DNA of 64,000 nucleotides from Mycolicibacterium lacusdiani (lineage in GTDB: Bacteria; Actinomycetota; Actinomycetes; Mycobacteriales; Mycobacteriaceae), in contig NZ_JAKCFC010000015.1 in assembly GCF_021916785.1 (NCBI RefSeq), forward strand, positions 1 through 64,000, written 5' to 3'. The position numbers were made by a program, and so were the translations under genes. The notes beneath the pieces were generated by a model. It saw nothing but the letters and a program-made list of their open reading frames with translations, had not been told where the DNA came from and did no database searches. Below, one piece after another: positions 54,425-62,741 of the stretch. Position 1 is the stretch's first letter. Each line of letters starts with the position of its first letter.

Positions 54425-54809
54425 TCGCCGGCCGTCGGCTCAGCCGGCGTGCCGCGACCCCCTCGGCGAGCAGCAGCCAGAACCCCGACTTCGGCATCGC
54501 GACGGCCCCGACGGCGCCCATCGCGGTCATGCCGGTCGCGATCGGGCGGATGGCTCCGTCGCCGGCACCGCTGCGTCGCACGGCTGCACCCAACGTCATG
54601 AACGCCGCACCCGACATCAGGAACCACAGCGCCGTTTCCCGCCGGCCCCGCTCCGCCCCGTCCAGCCGCGAGTTCTCCACGGCGTCGACCAGGCCGTCGT
54701 GCACGAATCCGGCGAGCTGGCGGCGGTAGAGCCACGCTCCGATCAGGTTGTGGCCGATGCCGGTCGCGATGGTCGCAGCGCCGACGCGGTGCAGGTGGTT
54801 GGTGGTCAT
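54402..54809 (-). CDS. Small membrane protein, DUF6463-like
   Basis: A 135-residue protein with four hydrophobic segments (VGAATIATGIGHNLIGAWLY, ALWFLMSGAAFMTLGAAV, PIATGMTAMGAVGAVA, GFWLLLAEGVAAR). I recognise it as DUF6463-type. The ATG at 54809 has a good GGAGGGTG ribosome-binding site. It is divergent from a TetR gene with two operator-like palindromes between them, so it is the likely target of that repressor. Confidence 0.7.
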   Translation of the reverse strand: MTTNHLHRVGAATIATGIGHNLIGAWLYRRQLAGFVHDGLVDAVENSRLDGAERGRRETALWFLMSGAAFMTLGAAVRRSGAGDGAIRPIATGMTAMGAVGAVAMPKSGFWLLLAEGVAARRLSRRPAITRYSSA

Positions 54810-54828
54810 GGCACCCTCCGGGTCGATT

Positions 54829-54868
54829 CCATACGCGCCCGTATGGATTTCCATACGGTACCGTACGG
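54829..54868. promoter_or_regulatory. Twin 18-bp operators of the TetR/DUF6463 divergon
   Basis: CCATACGCGCCCGTATGG (54829-54846) has perfect 7-bp arms. CCATACGGTACCGTACGG (54851-54868) is a palindrome with one mismatched pair. Both start CCATACG; centres are 22 bp apart, two helical turns, so two dimers could bind the same face. The second site contains TACCGT (54859-54864), a -10-like box 6 bases before the TetR ATG. Confidence 0.8.
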
Positions 54869-54870
54869 AC

Positions 54871-55449
54871 ATGCCGCCGAGAAGCCCTTCTGGCACCGTG
54901 ACGCGCGAGGATTGGGCCGCCGCGGCGCTGCGGGCGCTGCGAACCGGTGGGCCGTCGGCGGTCCGGGTGGAGGCGCTGGCCCGCACACTCGGGATCTCGA
55001 AGGGGTCCTTCTACTGGCACTTCACCGATCGCCGGGCATTGCTGGAGACGGCCATCGACGCCTGGGAGGCCGAGAGCACCGAGGCGATCATCGCCGAGTC
55101 CGAGCGCGGGGAGGGTGCGGCCGACAGACTCCGGCGCCTCCTCGCCCGCGTGGTGTCGACGTTCGACGGCACCGTGGCACCCGGTGAGCTGATGCTCTAC
55201 CTCGAAGCCGGCGGCGAGGGCGTCACGGCGTCGGTCGAGCGCGTGGTCGCACGCCGCTTGGACTACGTCGCGGACCTACTCGTCGAACTGGGTCAGCCGG
55301 AGGCCGAGGCTCAGCGCCGGGCCGCGATGGCCATCACGCTGACCGTCGGCATCTACCAGTTGAGCATCGGGGCGCCCGGGCCGCTGGCACGACGGTCGTT
55401 GTCGGAGAACGCATTCGTCGACACGCTCTACGACGCGCTGACGCGGTGA
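54871..55449 (+). CDS. TetR-family transcriptional regulator
   Basis: A 192-residue TetR regulator. Helix-turn-helix VRVEALARTLGISKGSFYWHFTDRRALLETAI. The ATG at 54871 directly follows the second operator, predicting a leaderless and self-repressed transcript. The C-terminal domain (LTVGIYQLSIGAPGPLARR) gives no clue to the ligand. Confidence 0.88.
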   Translation: MPPRSPSGTVTREDWAAAALRALRTGGPSAVRVEALARTLGISKGSFYWHFTDRRALLETAIDAWEAESTEAIIAESERGEGAADRLRRLLARVVSTFDGTVAPGELMLYLEAGGEGVTASVERVVARRLDYVADLLVELGQPEAEAQRRAAMAITLTVGIYQLSIGAPGPLARRSLSENAFVDTLYDALTR

Positions 55450-55453
55450 CGCG

Positions 55454-57034
55454 TCAGGGCCTGTCCAGCACGACCTCGTCACCGGTGTCGGTGAGTTCGA
55501 CCTGCTTGATCGGACCGGTGAACCACTTCTTCACCGATGCGTGCCAGTAGATCCACAGCAGCAGCAGCACGCCGCCGACCAGTAGCGGCGTGTAGTTAAC
55601 GTACTTCCACTCGAACGCGTCGCCCCAGGGCACGCCGCCCGAGGACGTCGGGAACATCGCGATGATCGAGGTGACGACGATCTCGATGACCGCGACCGGT
55701 GCCATCCACCTGTGGTGTCCGCGCAGGTTCCACTTGCCAACGGCGAAGTCGTCACCCATCCGCCAGCGCAGGAAGATCGGTACGGCGAAGCAGAGGTACA
55801 GGCCGACCACGCCGATCGACACCACCGCGAAGAACGCGACGGGCACCGGAGCGCCGTTGATGTCCACCTCGACGAGGGCGGGCAGCGTGATGACCATCGC
55901 GAGAACCGCCGTGACGATGACGCCGTTGGCCGGGATCTTGTTGCTGCTCACCTTCGACCACAGTTGGTGGCCGGGAACGGCGCGATCACGGCTGAAGGCG
56001 AACAGCATGCGTGACGAGCTGGTCTGGCACGCGGTGGTGCAGAAGAACTGGCCCGCTGTCGAGATCAACAGGATGATCGCCACCCACTGCGAGTCGAGGG
56101 CCTGGTTGAAGATGCCGACCACGGCGCCGCCGCCCGCCGACACCGCGTCGGAGTCGTTGACCGCGAACAGGAACGTCAGCAGCAGGATCCAGCCACCGAT
56201 GGCCGAGTAGAAGATCGATCGCCAGATGCCCTTGGCTGCACCGTCGGCCGCGCTCTTGGTCTCCTCCGACAGGTGTGCCGAGGCGTCGTAGCCGGTGATC
56301 GTGTACTGCGTGAGGATCGCCGAGATGGGGAGCACGAACAGCAGGAACCCGATGCCCGAGGTCTCACCGCCGAACATGCCGCTGTTGTTGATGGTCTTGG
56401 CGAACACATCGCCGAAGCCTGCGTGCTGTTCGGGCAGCAGCCACAGGATGAGGATCACCGCGGAGGCGCCCGCGACGTGCCACCACACCGAGACGTTGTT
56501 GATGACGGCGAGCAGATGCGACGAGAAGATGTTGATCAGTGCCGATATCGTCAGGATGACGACGAACATGACGAAGGTCCTCGTCAAGCTGTAGCCGTTG
56601 AGCCACGTCTCGCTGAACGTGCCGAGCGTGAGGTCGAGGAACGTCGCGCAGCCGTAGGCGACGGACGCCAGGATCGCGATGAGCCCGATCAGGTTGAGCC
56701 AGCCGGTGTAGAAGCCGGCCTTCGGTCCGCCGAGTTTCGCTGCCCACCAGTAGATTCCACCGGACGTCGGGTAGGCCGAGACCAGTTCCGACATGCACAG
56801 CCCGATGATGAGGATGAACACCGAGACGATCGGCCAGCCCCAGGCGATGGCGGCGGGACCGCCGTTGTTCCAGCCCAGGCCGAACGAGGTGAAGCAGCCC
56901 GCCAGGATCGAGATGATCGAGAACGAGATGGCGAAGTTGCTGAACCCGGACCAGTTCCGGTTCAGCTCCTGGGCGTAGCCCAGCGAGGCGAGGTGTCGTT
57001 CGTCGTCGTCCAGTAGTTCGTGACCCTCTGGCAC
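55454..57034 (-). CDS. APC-superfamily amino-acid/amine permease
   Basis: A 526-residue transporter with 12 helices, related to GABA/choline-type permeases: NRNWSGFSNFAISFSIISILAGCFTSFGLGWNNGGPAAIAWGWP, SELVSAYPTSGGIYWWAAKLGG, ITGYDASAHLSEETKSAADGAAKGI. GTG at 57034 with AAGGAG 8 bases upstream; the frame stays open beyond glnA4 on the other strand without meaning. Divergent from the glnA4 operon, whose enzymes probably use its cargo. Confidence 0.88.
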   Translation of the reverse strand: MPEGHELLDDDERHLASLGYAQELNRNWSGFSNFAISFSIISILAGCFTSFGLGWNNGGPAAIAWGWPIVSVFILIIGLCMSELVSAYPTSGGIYWWAAKLGGPKAGFYTGWLNLIGLIAILASVAYGCATFLDLTLGTFSETWLNGYSLTRTFVMFVVILTISALINIFSSHLLAVINNVSVWWHVAGASAVILILWLLPEQHAGFGDVFAKTINNSGMFGGETSGIGFLLFVLPISAILTQYTITGYDASAHLSEETKSAADGAAKGIWRSIFYSAIGGWILLLTFLFAVNDSDAVSAGGGAVVGIFNQALDSQWVAIILLISTAGQFFCTTACQTSSSRMLFAFSRDRAVPGHQLWSKVSSNKIPANGVIVTAVLAMVITLPALVEVDINGAPVPVAFFAVVSIGVVGLYLCFAVPIFLRWRMGDDFAVGKWNLRGHHRWMAPVAVIEIVVTSIIAMFPTSSGGVPWGDAFEWKYVNYTPLLVGGVLLLLWIYWHASVKKWFTGPIKQVELTDTGDEVVLDRP

Positions 57035-57217
57035 TGTCGTACTCCTTCTGGAGTTCCGAGCCCGGACTTGACGCCGCGCACTGCCTAGGGAGAATAGGAC
57101 CGTATTGGTCTGCTGTCCTACCTTTGGGCATGTCAGTCGTGTAAATCTGTACTGGTCGACTCGGGTGCCCACGCATTCAATGGTCGACTTTCCGACATGT
57201 CCGACAGGGGAGAGCCA
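57035..57217. promoter_or_regulatory. Divergent promoter region with TGGTCGACT direct repeat
   Basis: TGGTCGACT occurs at 57153-57161 and at 57181-57189 (28 bp apart), between the permease and glnA4 starts. A further TTGGTCTG lies at about 57100. The GntR/FadR-type gene that closes the glnA4 operon is a plausible binder. The ribosome-binding site GGGGAGAG at about 57207-57214 selects GTG 57218 as the glnA4 start. Confidence 0.5.
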
Positions 57218-58597
57218 GTGACGCCCAAGAGCAGCAATACGCCCGGCATGTTGTCGCAAACCGAATTGGAACGCCTCGTCGCCGCTGGTGAGCTGGACAC
57301 CGTGGTCGTGGGGTTCACCGACATGCAGGGCCGGTTGATCGGCAAACGCATCTCGTCGCGCCTGTTCGTCGACGACGTCGCGGCCCACGGCGCCGAGTGC
57401 TGCAACTACCTGCTCGCGGTCGACGTCGAGAACAACACCGTCGACGGCTACGCGATCTCGAGCTGGGAGACCGGTTACGGCGACATGGTGATGACGCCGG
57501 ACTTCTCGACGCTGCGGCTGCTGCCATGGCTGCCCGGCACGGCGCTGGTCATGGCCGACCTGTCGTGGACCGACGGCAAGCCCGTCGACCAGGCACCCCG
57601 CACCATCCTGCGCACGCAGCTGGACCGGTTGACCGAACGCGGCATGGGCGCGGTCGCCGCAACCGAACTCGAGTTCATGGTGTTCGACGACTCCTACCGC
57701 GACGCCTGGAAGGCCGACTACCGCAATCTCACGGCCGCCACCGACTACAACATCGACTACGCGATGCTGGCGTCGACGCGGATGGAGCCGCTGCTGCGCG
57801 ACATCCGCCTCGGCATGGAGGGCGCAGGCATGTACTGCGAGGGCGTCAAGGGCGAATGCAACCTGGGGCAGCAGGAGATCGGCTTCCGCTACGACGAGGC
57901 GCTGGTCACCTGCGACAACCACACCATCTACAAGAATGGTGCCAAGGAGATCGCCGACCAGCACGGCAAGAGCCTGACGTTCATGGCGAAGTTCGACGAG
58001 CGCGAGGGCAACAGCTGTCACGTCCACATCTCGTTCCGCGGGGAGGATGGCACCGCCGTGTTCGCCGACGAGAACGACGAACTCGGCATGTCGAAGATGT
58101 TCCGCAGCTTCATCGCGGGCCAGCTCGCCACGCTGCGCGAGTTCAGCCTCTTCTACGCGCCGAACATCAACTCCTACAAGCGCTTCGCCGACGGTAGCTT
58201 CGCGCCCACCGCCGTCGCGTGGGGCATGGACAACCGCACCTGCTCGCTGCGCGTCGTCGGTCACGGACCGGGCATGCGCATGGAATGTCGCGCGCCCGGT
58301 GGCGACGTCAACCAGTACCTCGCCGTCGCCGCGCTGATCGCCGGTGGTCTGCACGGCATCGACGAGGGTCTGGAACTGCCCGAGATGACGGTCGGCAACG
58401 CGTACACCTCGGGCGCCGAACGGCTTCCGACGACGCTGGCCGAGGCCGCCGACCTGCTCGACGGCTCGACCATCGCCCGCGCGGCCTTCGGTGACGCCGT
58501 GGTGGACCACTACCTGAACTACGCGCGCGTCGAACTGAAGGCGTACAACGCCGCCGTCACCGATTGGGAGAGGCGCCGTGGGTTCGAACGGCTCTGA
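57218..58597 (+). CDS. glnA4: Glutamine synthetase-like gamma-glutamyl-amine ligase
   Basis: A 459-residue class I glutamine synthetase homolog closely resembling M. tuberculosis GlnA4 (Rv2860c). It retains TELEFMVFD and VKGECNLGQQEIGFRYDEAL (metal ligands), AKFDEREGNSCHVHISF (ATP site), and NRTCSLRVVGHGPGMRMECRAPGGDVNQYLA. In Streptomyces coelicolor GlnA4 makes gamma-glutamylethanolamide, so this enzyme probably ligates glutamate to an amine rather than to ammonia. GTG start at 57218. First gene of a tightly overlapping operon. Confidence 0.9.
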   Translation: MTPKSSNTPGMLSQTELERLVAAGELDTVVVGFTDMQGRLIGKRISSRLFVDDVAAHGAECCNYLLAVDVENNTVDGYAISSWETGYGDMVMTPDFSTLRLLPWLPGTALVMADLSWTDGKPVDQAPRTILRTQLDRLTERGMGAVAATELEFMVFDDSYRDAWKADYRNLTAATDYNIDYAMLASTRMEPLLRDIRLGMEGAGMYCEGVKGECNLGQQEIGFRYDEALVTCDNHTIYKNGAKEIADQHGKSLTFMAKFDEREGNSCHVHISFRGEDGTAVFADENDELGMSKMFRSFIAGQLATLREFSLFYAPNINSYKRFADGSFAPTAVAWGMDNRTCSLRVVGHGPGMRMECRAPGGDVNQYLAVAALIAGGLHGIDEGLELPEMTVGNAYTSGAERLPTTLAEAADLLDGSTIARAAFGDAVVDHYLNYARVELKAYNAAVTDWERRRGFERL

Positions 58598-59417
58598 TGC
58601 TGGTTCTAAGTCGAGGCCCGTTACATCTCCCGGGTCGCTTCGCTCCTGCCCGCCGGTCCTCGGGCTGACCACCTATCTGCAGCAGGCTCAGACCGGTGTG
58701 TGGGACGTGCGGGCGAGCTTCCTGCCCGCCATCTACGTCGAGGGCGTCACGCAGGCGGGTGGCATCGCGACACTGTTGCCGCCGCAGCCGGTGGATGCCG
58801 GCATCGTCGACCGGGTGCTCGACGGGCTAGACGGGCTGATCGTGACGGGCGGCCGCGACGTGTCGCCTGCGAGCTACGGCCAGCAGCCGCACCCGAGTAC
58901 CGACCAACCCGCCGACGACCGCGACGCGTGGGAGTTCGCGCTGCTGCGCGCCGCGTTGGCACGGCGGCTGCCGGTGCTCGGAATCTGCCGCGGCGCGCAG
59001 GTCTTGAACGTCGCCCTCGGCGGCACGCTGCACCAGCACCTGCCCGACGTGCTCGGCCACGGCAGACACCAGGTGGGCAACGCCGTCTTCACGACGACCG
59101 CCGTCCGCACCGTGCCCGGCACGCGGCTGGCGAGCCTGATCGGCGAGTCCTCCGACGCGCAGTGCTACCACCACCAGGCCATCGACCGCCTGGGTGACGG
59201 CCTGATCGTTGCCGCGCGCGACGCAGACGACGGCGTCATCGAGGCCGTCGAGGTGGATCCGCGGGCGCACCCCGACAGCTGGGTCCTCGCCGTGCAGTGG
59301 CATCCCGAGGAACGCCTCGACGACCTGCGGCTGTTCGCCGCCGTGGTCGCGGCGGCCGCGCACTACTCGCCGAACGCTTCCCGACACGAACCGGTACACA
59401 CAGGAGAAAGGGTCTGA
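58578..59417 (+). CDS. Class I glutamine amidotransferase-like gamma-glutamyl hydrolase
   Basis: A 279-residue PuuD-like peptidase C26 enzyme. Catalytic Cys in VLGICRGAQVLNVALGGTLHQHLPD, His and Glu in AVQWHPEERL. It would cut the gamma-glutamyl bond of an oxidised gamma-glutamyl-amine and recover glutamate. Its GTG start overlaps glnA4 by 20 bases; an in-frame start further downstream is possible since the first 25 residues (Ser/Gly-rich) are not conserved. Same as Rv2859c. Confidence 0.87.
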   Translation: MGSNGSDAGSKSRPVTSPGSLRSCPPVLGLTTYLQQAQTGVWDVRASFLPAIYVEGVTQAGGIATLLPPQPVDAGIVDRVLDGLDGLIVTGGRDVSPASYGQQPHPSTDQPADDRDAWEFALLRAALARRLPVLGICRGAQVLNVALGGTLHQHLPDVLGHGRHQVGNAVFTTTAVRTVPGTRLASLIGESSDAQCYHHQAIDRLGDGLIVAARDADDGVIEAVEVDPRAHPDSWVLAVQWHPEERLDDLRLFAAVVAAAAHYSPNASRHEPVHTGERV

Positions 59418-60784
59418 TGACGAGCAGCACGCTGATCAATCCGGCGACCGAGGAGGTGTTGCGCAGCGTCGAGCAGCTCGACGTCGACGCCGTCGACGAC
59501 GCCGTGGCGCGCGCCAAGGTCGCCCAGAAGCGGTGGGCCAAGGCGGCTCCCGCCGAGCGTGCGGCCGGTCTACGGGCCTTCGCGGCCGTCGTCGACGCCC
59601 ACGTCGACGAGCTGGCCGCCCTCGAGGTGGCCAACTCGGGGCACCCGATCGGCAACGCCGAGTGGGAGGCCGGTCACGTCCGCGACGTCCTCCAGTTCTA
59701 CTCCGCGAGCCCGGAACGCATGGCGGGCAAGCAGATTCCCGTCGCCGGCGGCCTCGACGTGACGTTCCACGAACCGCTCGGCGTGGTCGGGGTCATCACC
59801 CCGTGGAACTTCCCGATGACCATCGCCTCCTGGGGCTTCGCGCCCGCGCTCGCGGCGGGCAACGCCGTGGTGATCAAACCGGCCGAGTGGACTCCGCTGA
59901 CCACGATCCGGCTCGGCGAACTCGCGGTGGAGGCGGGCCTCGATCCCGATCTGTTCCAGGTGCTGCCCGGCCGCGGGTCGGTCGTCGGCGAACGCTTCGT
60001 CACCCATCCGGACGTCCGAAAGGTCGTGTTCACCGGTTCGACCGAGGTCGGCACACGGGTGATGGCAGGCGCCGCGGCCCAGGTCAAGCGCGTGACCCTG
60101 GAACTCGGCGGCAAGAGCGCCAACATCGTGTTCGACGACTGCGACCTAGAGAAGGCCGCGGCCACCGCTCCGTACGGCGTATTCGACAACGCCGGTCAGG
60201 ACTGCTGTGCCCGCAGCCGTATCCTGGTGCAGCGCAACGTCTTCGACCGGTTCATGGAGTTGCTCGAGCCCGCCGTCGCGGGCGTCGCGGTCGGCGACCC
60301 CACCGACAGGGGCACCGAGATGGGCCCGCTGGTCTCCAAGCCGCACTGGGAGTCGGTGCGCGCCTACGTGCCCGACGACGCGCCGGTGGCGTTCCGTGGG
60401 TCGGCGCCCCAGGGCCCCGGCTACTGGTTCGCGCCGACGGTGCTGACGCCGCAGCGCACCGACCGCACCGTCACCGAGGAGATCTTCGGACCCGTCGTGG
60501 CAGTGCTTCCCTTCGATGACGAGGCCGACGCCATCGACCTGGCCAACGACAGCCCCTACGGCCTGTCGGGATCGATCTGGACCGACAACCTGTCGCGTGC
60601 GATGCGGGTCTCGCGCGCCGTCGAGGCGGGAAACCTGAGTGTGAACTCGCACTCGTCGGTGCGCTACAACACCCCATTCGGCGGCTTCAAGCAGTCGGGG
60701 CTGGGCCGCGAACTGGGACCCGACGCGCCGCTGCACTTCACCGAGACCAAGAACGTCTTCTACGCAGTATCGGAGGAAAGCTAG
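59417..60784 (+). CDS. aldC: Aldehyde dehydrogenase (AldC-like)
   Basis: A 455-residue ALDH that would oxidise gamma-glutamyl-aminoaldehyde (PuuC-like role). VITPWNFPMTIASWG, VVFTGSTEVGTRV, Glu in LELGGKSANIVFDD, Cys in NAGQDCCARSR, and EEIFGPVVAVLPF. The ATG shares one base with the previous stop. Equals Rv2858c in position. Confidence 0.92.
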   Translation: MTSSTLINPATEEVLRSVEQLDVDAVDDAVARAKVAQKRWAKAAPAERAAGLRAFAAVVDAHVDELAALEVANSGHPIGNAEWEAGHVRDVLQFYSASPERMAGKQIPVAGGLDVTFHEPLGVVGVITPWNFPMTIASWGFAPALAAGNAVVIKPAEWTPLTTIRLGELAVEAGLDPDLFQVLPGRGSVVGERFVTHPDVRKVVFTGSTEVGTRVMAGAAAQVKRVTLELGGKSANIVFDDCDLEKAAATAPYGVFDNAGQDCCARSRILVQRNVFDRFMELLEPAVAGVAVGDPTDRGTEMGPLVSKPHWESVRAYVPDDAPVAFRGSAPQGPGYWFAPTVLTPQRTDRTVTEEIFGPVVAVLPFDDEADAIDLANDSPYGLSGSIWTDNLSRAMRVSRAVEAGNLSVNSHSSVRYNTPFGGFKQSGLGRELGPDAPLHFTETKNVFYAVSEES

Positions 60785-60786
60785 AC

Positions 60787-61560
60787 ATGGACCTGACCAA
60801 GCGATTGGCCGGCAAGGTCGCCGTCATCACCGGCGGCGCCAGCGGCATCGGTCTGGCCACCGCCAAGCGGATGCGCGCGGAGGGCGCCATCATCGTGATC
60901 GGTGACATCGACCCGGCGACCGGAAAGACCGTCGCCGACGACCTCAACGGCACCTTCGTCCAGGTCGACGTCTCCGATCAGGTGGCCGTCGACACGCTGT
61001 TCGACACCGCCGCAGAGACCCACGGCTCGGTCGACATCGCCTTCAACAATGCGGGCATCAGCCCGCCGGAGGACGATCTCATCGAGAATACCGGCATCGA
61101 GGCGTGGGACCGGGTCCAGGACATCAACCTCAAGTCGGTCTTCTTCTGCTGCAAGGCGGCGCTGCGACACATGGTGCCCCAGCAGCGCGGCTCGATCGTC
61201 AACACGGCGTCGTTCGTCGCGGTGATGGGGTCGGCGACGTCGCAGATCTCCTACACCGCGTCCAAGGGTGGCGTGCTGGCGATGTCGCGGGAACTGGGCG
61301 TCCAGTACGCGCGTCAGGGCATCCGGGTCAACGCACTGTGCCCCGGCCCGGTCAACACCCCGCTACTGCAGGAGCTGTTCGCGAAGGATCCCGAGCGGGC
61401 GGCCCGCAGGCTCGTGCACGTGCCGGTCGGGCGGTTCGCCGAACCCGAGGAGCTGGCTGCGGCGGTCGCGTTCCTGGCCAGCGACGACGCATCGTTCATC
61501 ACCGCATCGAGCTTCCTGGTCGACGGCGGCATCAGCGGCCACTACGTGACACCGCTGTAA
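60787..61560 (+). CDS. SDR-family oxidoreductase
   Basis: A 257-residue short-chain dehydrogenase (Rv2857c-like): VAVITGGASGIGLATAKRM, NNAGISPPEDD, catalytic Ser in IVNTASFVAVMG, YTASKGG, and PGPVNTPLLQ. Starts 3 bases after aldC. In the operon it could oxidise the gamma-glutamyl-amino alcohol before the aldehyde dehydrogenase step, as expected for an ethanolamine-type substrate. Confidence 0.9.
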   Translation: MDLTKRLAGKVAVITGGASGIGLATAKRMRAEGAIIVIGDIDPATGKTVADDLNGTFVQVDVSDQVAVDTLFDTAAETHGSVDIAFNNAGISPPEDDLIENTGIEAWDRVQDINLKSVFFCCKAALRHMVPQQRGSIVNTASFVAVMGSATSQISYTASKGGVLAMSRELGVQYARQGIRVNALCPGPVNTPLLQELFAKDPERAARRLVHVPVGRFAEPEELAAAVAFLASDDASFITASSFLVDGGISGHYVTPL

Positions 61561-61574
61561 GGGACGACGATCCC

Positions 61575-62315
61575 ATGACCGAGCCGCAGCCGACGCCCGA
61601 GCGGTCCGACGCGGAGGCGGCGGCTGCGACGCTGCTGCGTCCGGTGCGGCTCGGCAACGCCTTCGAGGACACCGTCGGGCGGCTGCTCGAGACGATCCGG
61701 CTCGGCGTGCTGGCACCGGGGGAGTCGCTGCCCCCGGAACGCGAACTCGCCACCCGGCTCGGCGTCAGCCGCGACACGGTCCGCGAGGCCATCAAGTCGC
61801 TCGCCGAGGCGGGCTACCTGGTGTCGCGGCGGGGACGGTACGGCGGCACGTTCCTGGCCGAGGAGCTCCCCACACCCAGCCCCGACGGCATCCGGTTCAG
61901 CCGCGCCGACATCGACGACGCGCTGCGCCTGCGCGAGATCCTCGAGGTGGGGGCGGCACGCATGGCGGCGGGTCGCACGCTGACTGCCGGTGACCGGGAG
62001 ACGTTGTGGGGCAAGCTGTGTGACGTGCGCGCAGCGGCGCCGGAGGACTATCGACGGCTCGACTCGCGCCTGCACCTCGCGATCGCCGAGGCCGCGGGAA
62101 CGCCGTCGCTGGTGCCCCTGGTCGCCGACAACCGGATGCGGCTCAACGAACTGCTCGACCAGATCCCGTTGCTGTCGTTGAACATCGCGCACTCCGACGA
62201 ACAGCACGAGGCGATCGTGATGGCGATCCTGGCCGGCGACGCCCAGGCGGCGGCCGAGGTGATGACCGCCCACGTGTGGGGCTCCGCTGCACTGCTGCAC
62301 GGATTCCTGGACTAG
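61575..62315 (+). CDS. GntR-family (FadR/FCD) transcriptional regulator
   Basis: A 246-residue repressor: winged helix LLETIRLGVLAPGESLPPERELATRLGVSRDTVREAIKSLAEAGYLVSRRGRYGGTFL and a C-terminal FCD ligand domain (LRLREILEVGAARMAAG, DSRLHLAIAEAAGTPSLVPLV, SDEQHEAIVMAILAGD). Last gene of the glnA4 operon; likely controls the operon and divergent permease through the TGGTCGACT sites. Confidence 0.9.
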   Translation: MTEPQPTPERSDAEAAAATLLRPVRLGNAFEDTVGRLLETIRLGVLAPGESLPPERELATRLGVSRDTVREAIKSLAEAGYLVSRRGRYGGTFLAEELPTPSPDGIRFSRADIDDALRLREILEVGAARMAAGRTLTAGDRETLWGKLCDVRAAAPEDYRRLDSRLHLAIAEAAGTPSLVPLVADNRMRLNELLDQIPLLSLNIAHSDEQHEAIVMAILAGDAQAAAEVMTAHVWGSAALLHGFLD

Positions 62316-62353
62316 CCGTACCGACCGACGTGGGCCCGCGGGGCTACATTGAA

Positions 62354-62674
62354 GTGGTGGACGATCACTCGGTCGAACGGGCGTCGTCGGCGCTGGCCGA
62401 CGTCGACACCCCGGGGTGGTCACGGCGTTTCGACCTGCTGTCCGACTCCCATCGGCTGGAGATCCTGCTCGGTCTGCACCGAGCGCCCGGCATCTGCGTG
62501 AGCGATCTGGCCGCCGCCCTGGGCCGCTCGGAGAACGCCGTGTCCCAGGCGCTTCGGGTGCTGCGCGGCCAGGGCTGGGTGACCAGCACCAGGGTGGGAC
62601 GCTCGGTCAGCTACCGGCTCGAGGACGAGACCGTGCACGATCTGCTGCACTGGATCGGCGCCCGGCACGGCTGA
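62354..62674 (+). CDS. ArsR/SmtB-family transcriptional regulator
   Basis: A 106-residue winged-helix regulator: FDLLSDSHRLEILLGLHRAPGICVSDLAAALGRSENAVSQALRVLRGQGWVTSTRVGRSVSYRLEDE. A Cys in the ICVSDL helix and a His-rich last helix (DETVHDLLHWIGARHG) are possible metal ligands. GTG at 62354 or 62357. It precedes, with one gene between, a nickel/cobalt transporter whose promoter has a 28-bp palindrome, so nickel/cobalt sensing is a reasonable guess. Confidence 0.83.
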   Translation: MVDDHSVERASSALADVDTPGWSRRFDLLSDSHRLEILLGLHRAPGICVSDLAAALGRSENAVSQALRVLRGQGWVTSTRVGRSVSYRLEDETVHDLLHWIGARHG

Positions 62675-62741
62675 TCGGCGGACCCGGTACCAGTAGTGCG
62701 AAAACGCGCCGCGCTTGTTCGGCGTGCGCAACAGTCGATTC

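Noticed and set aside
55454-58672. A 1072-codon open frame on the minus strand
   Set aside because: Only the first 1581 bases (from GTG 57034) encode a recognisable permease with a ribosome-binding site; the rest is antisense to glnA4 in a frame kept open by GC bias.
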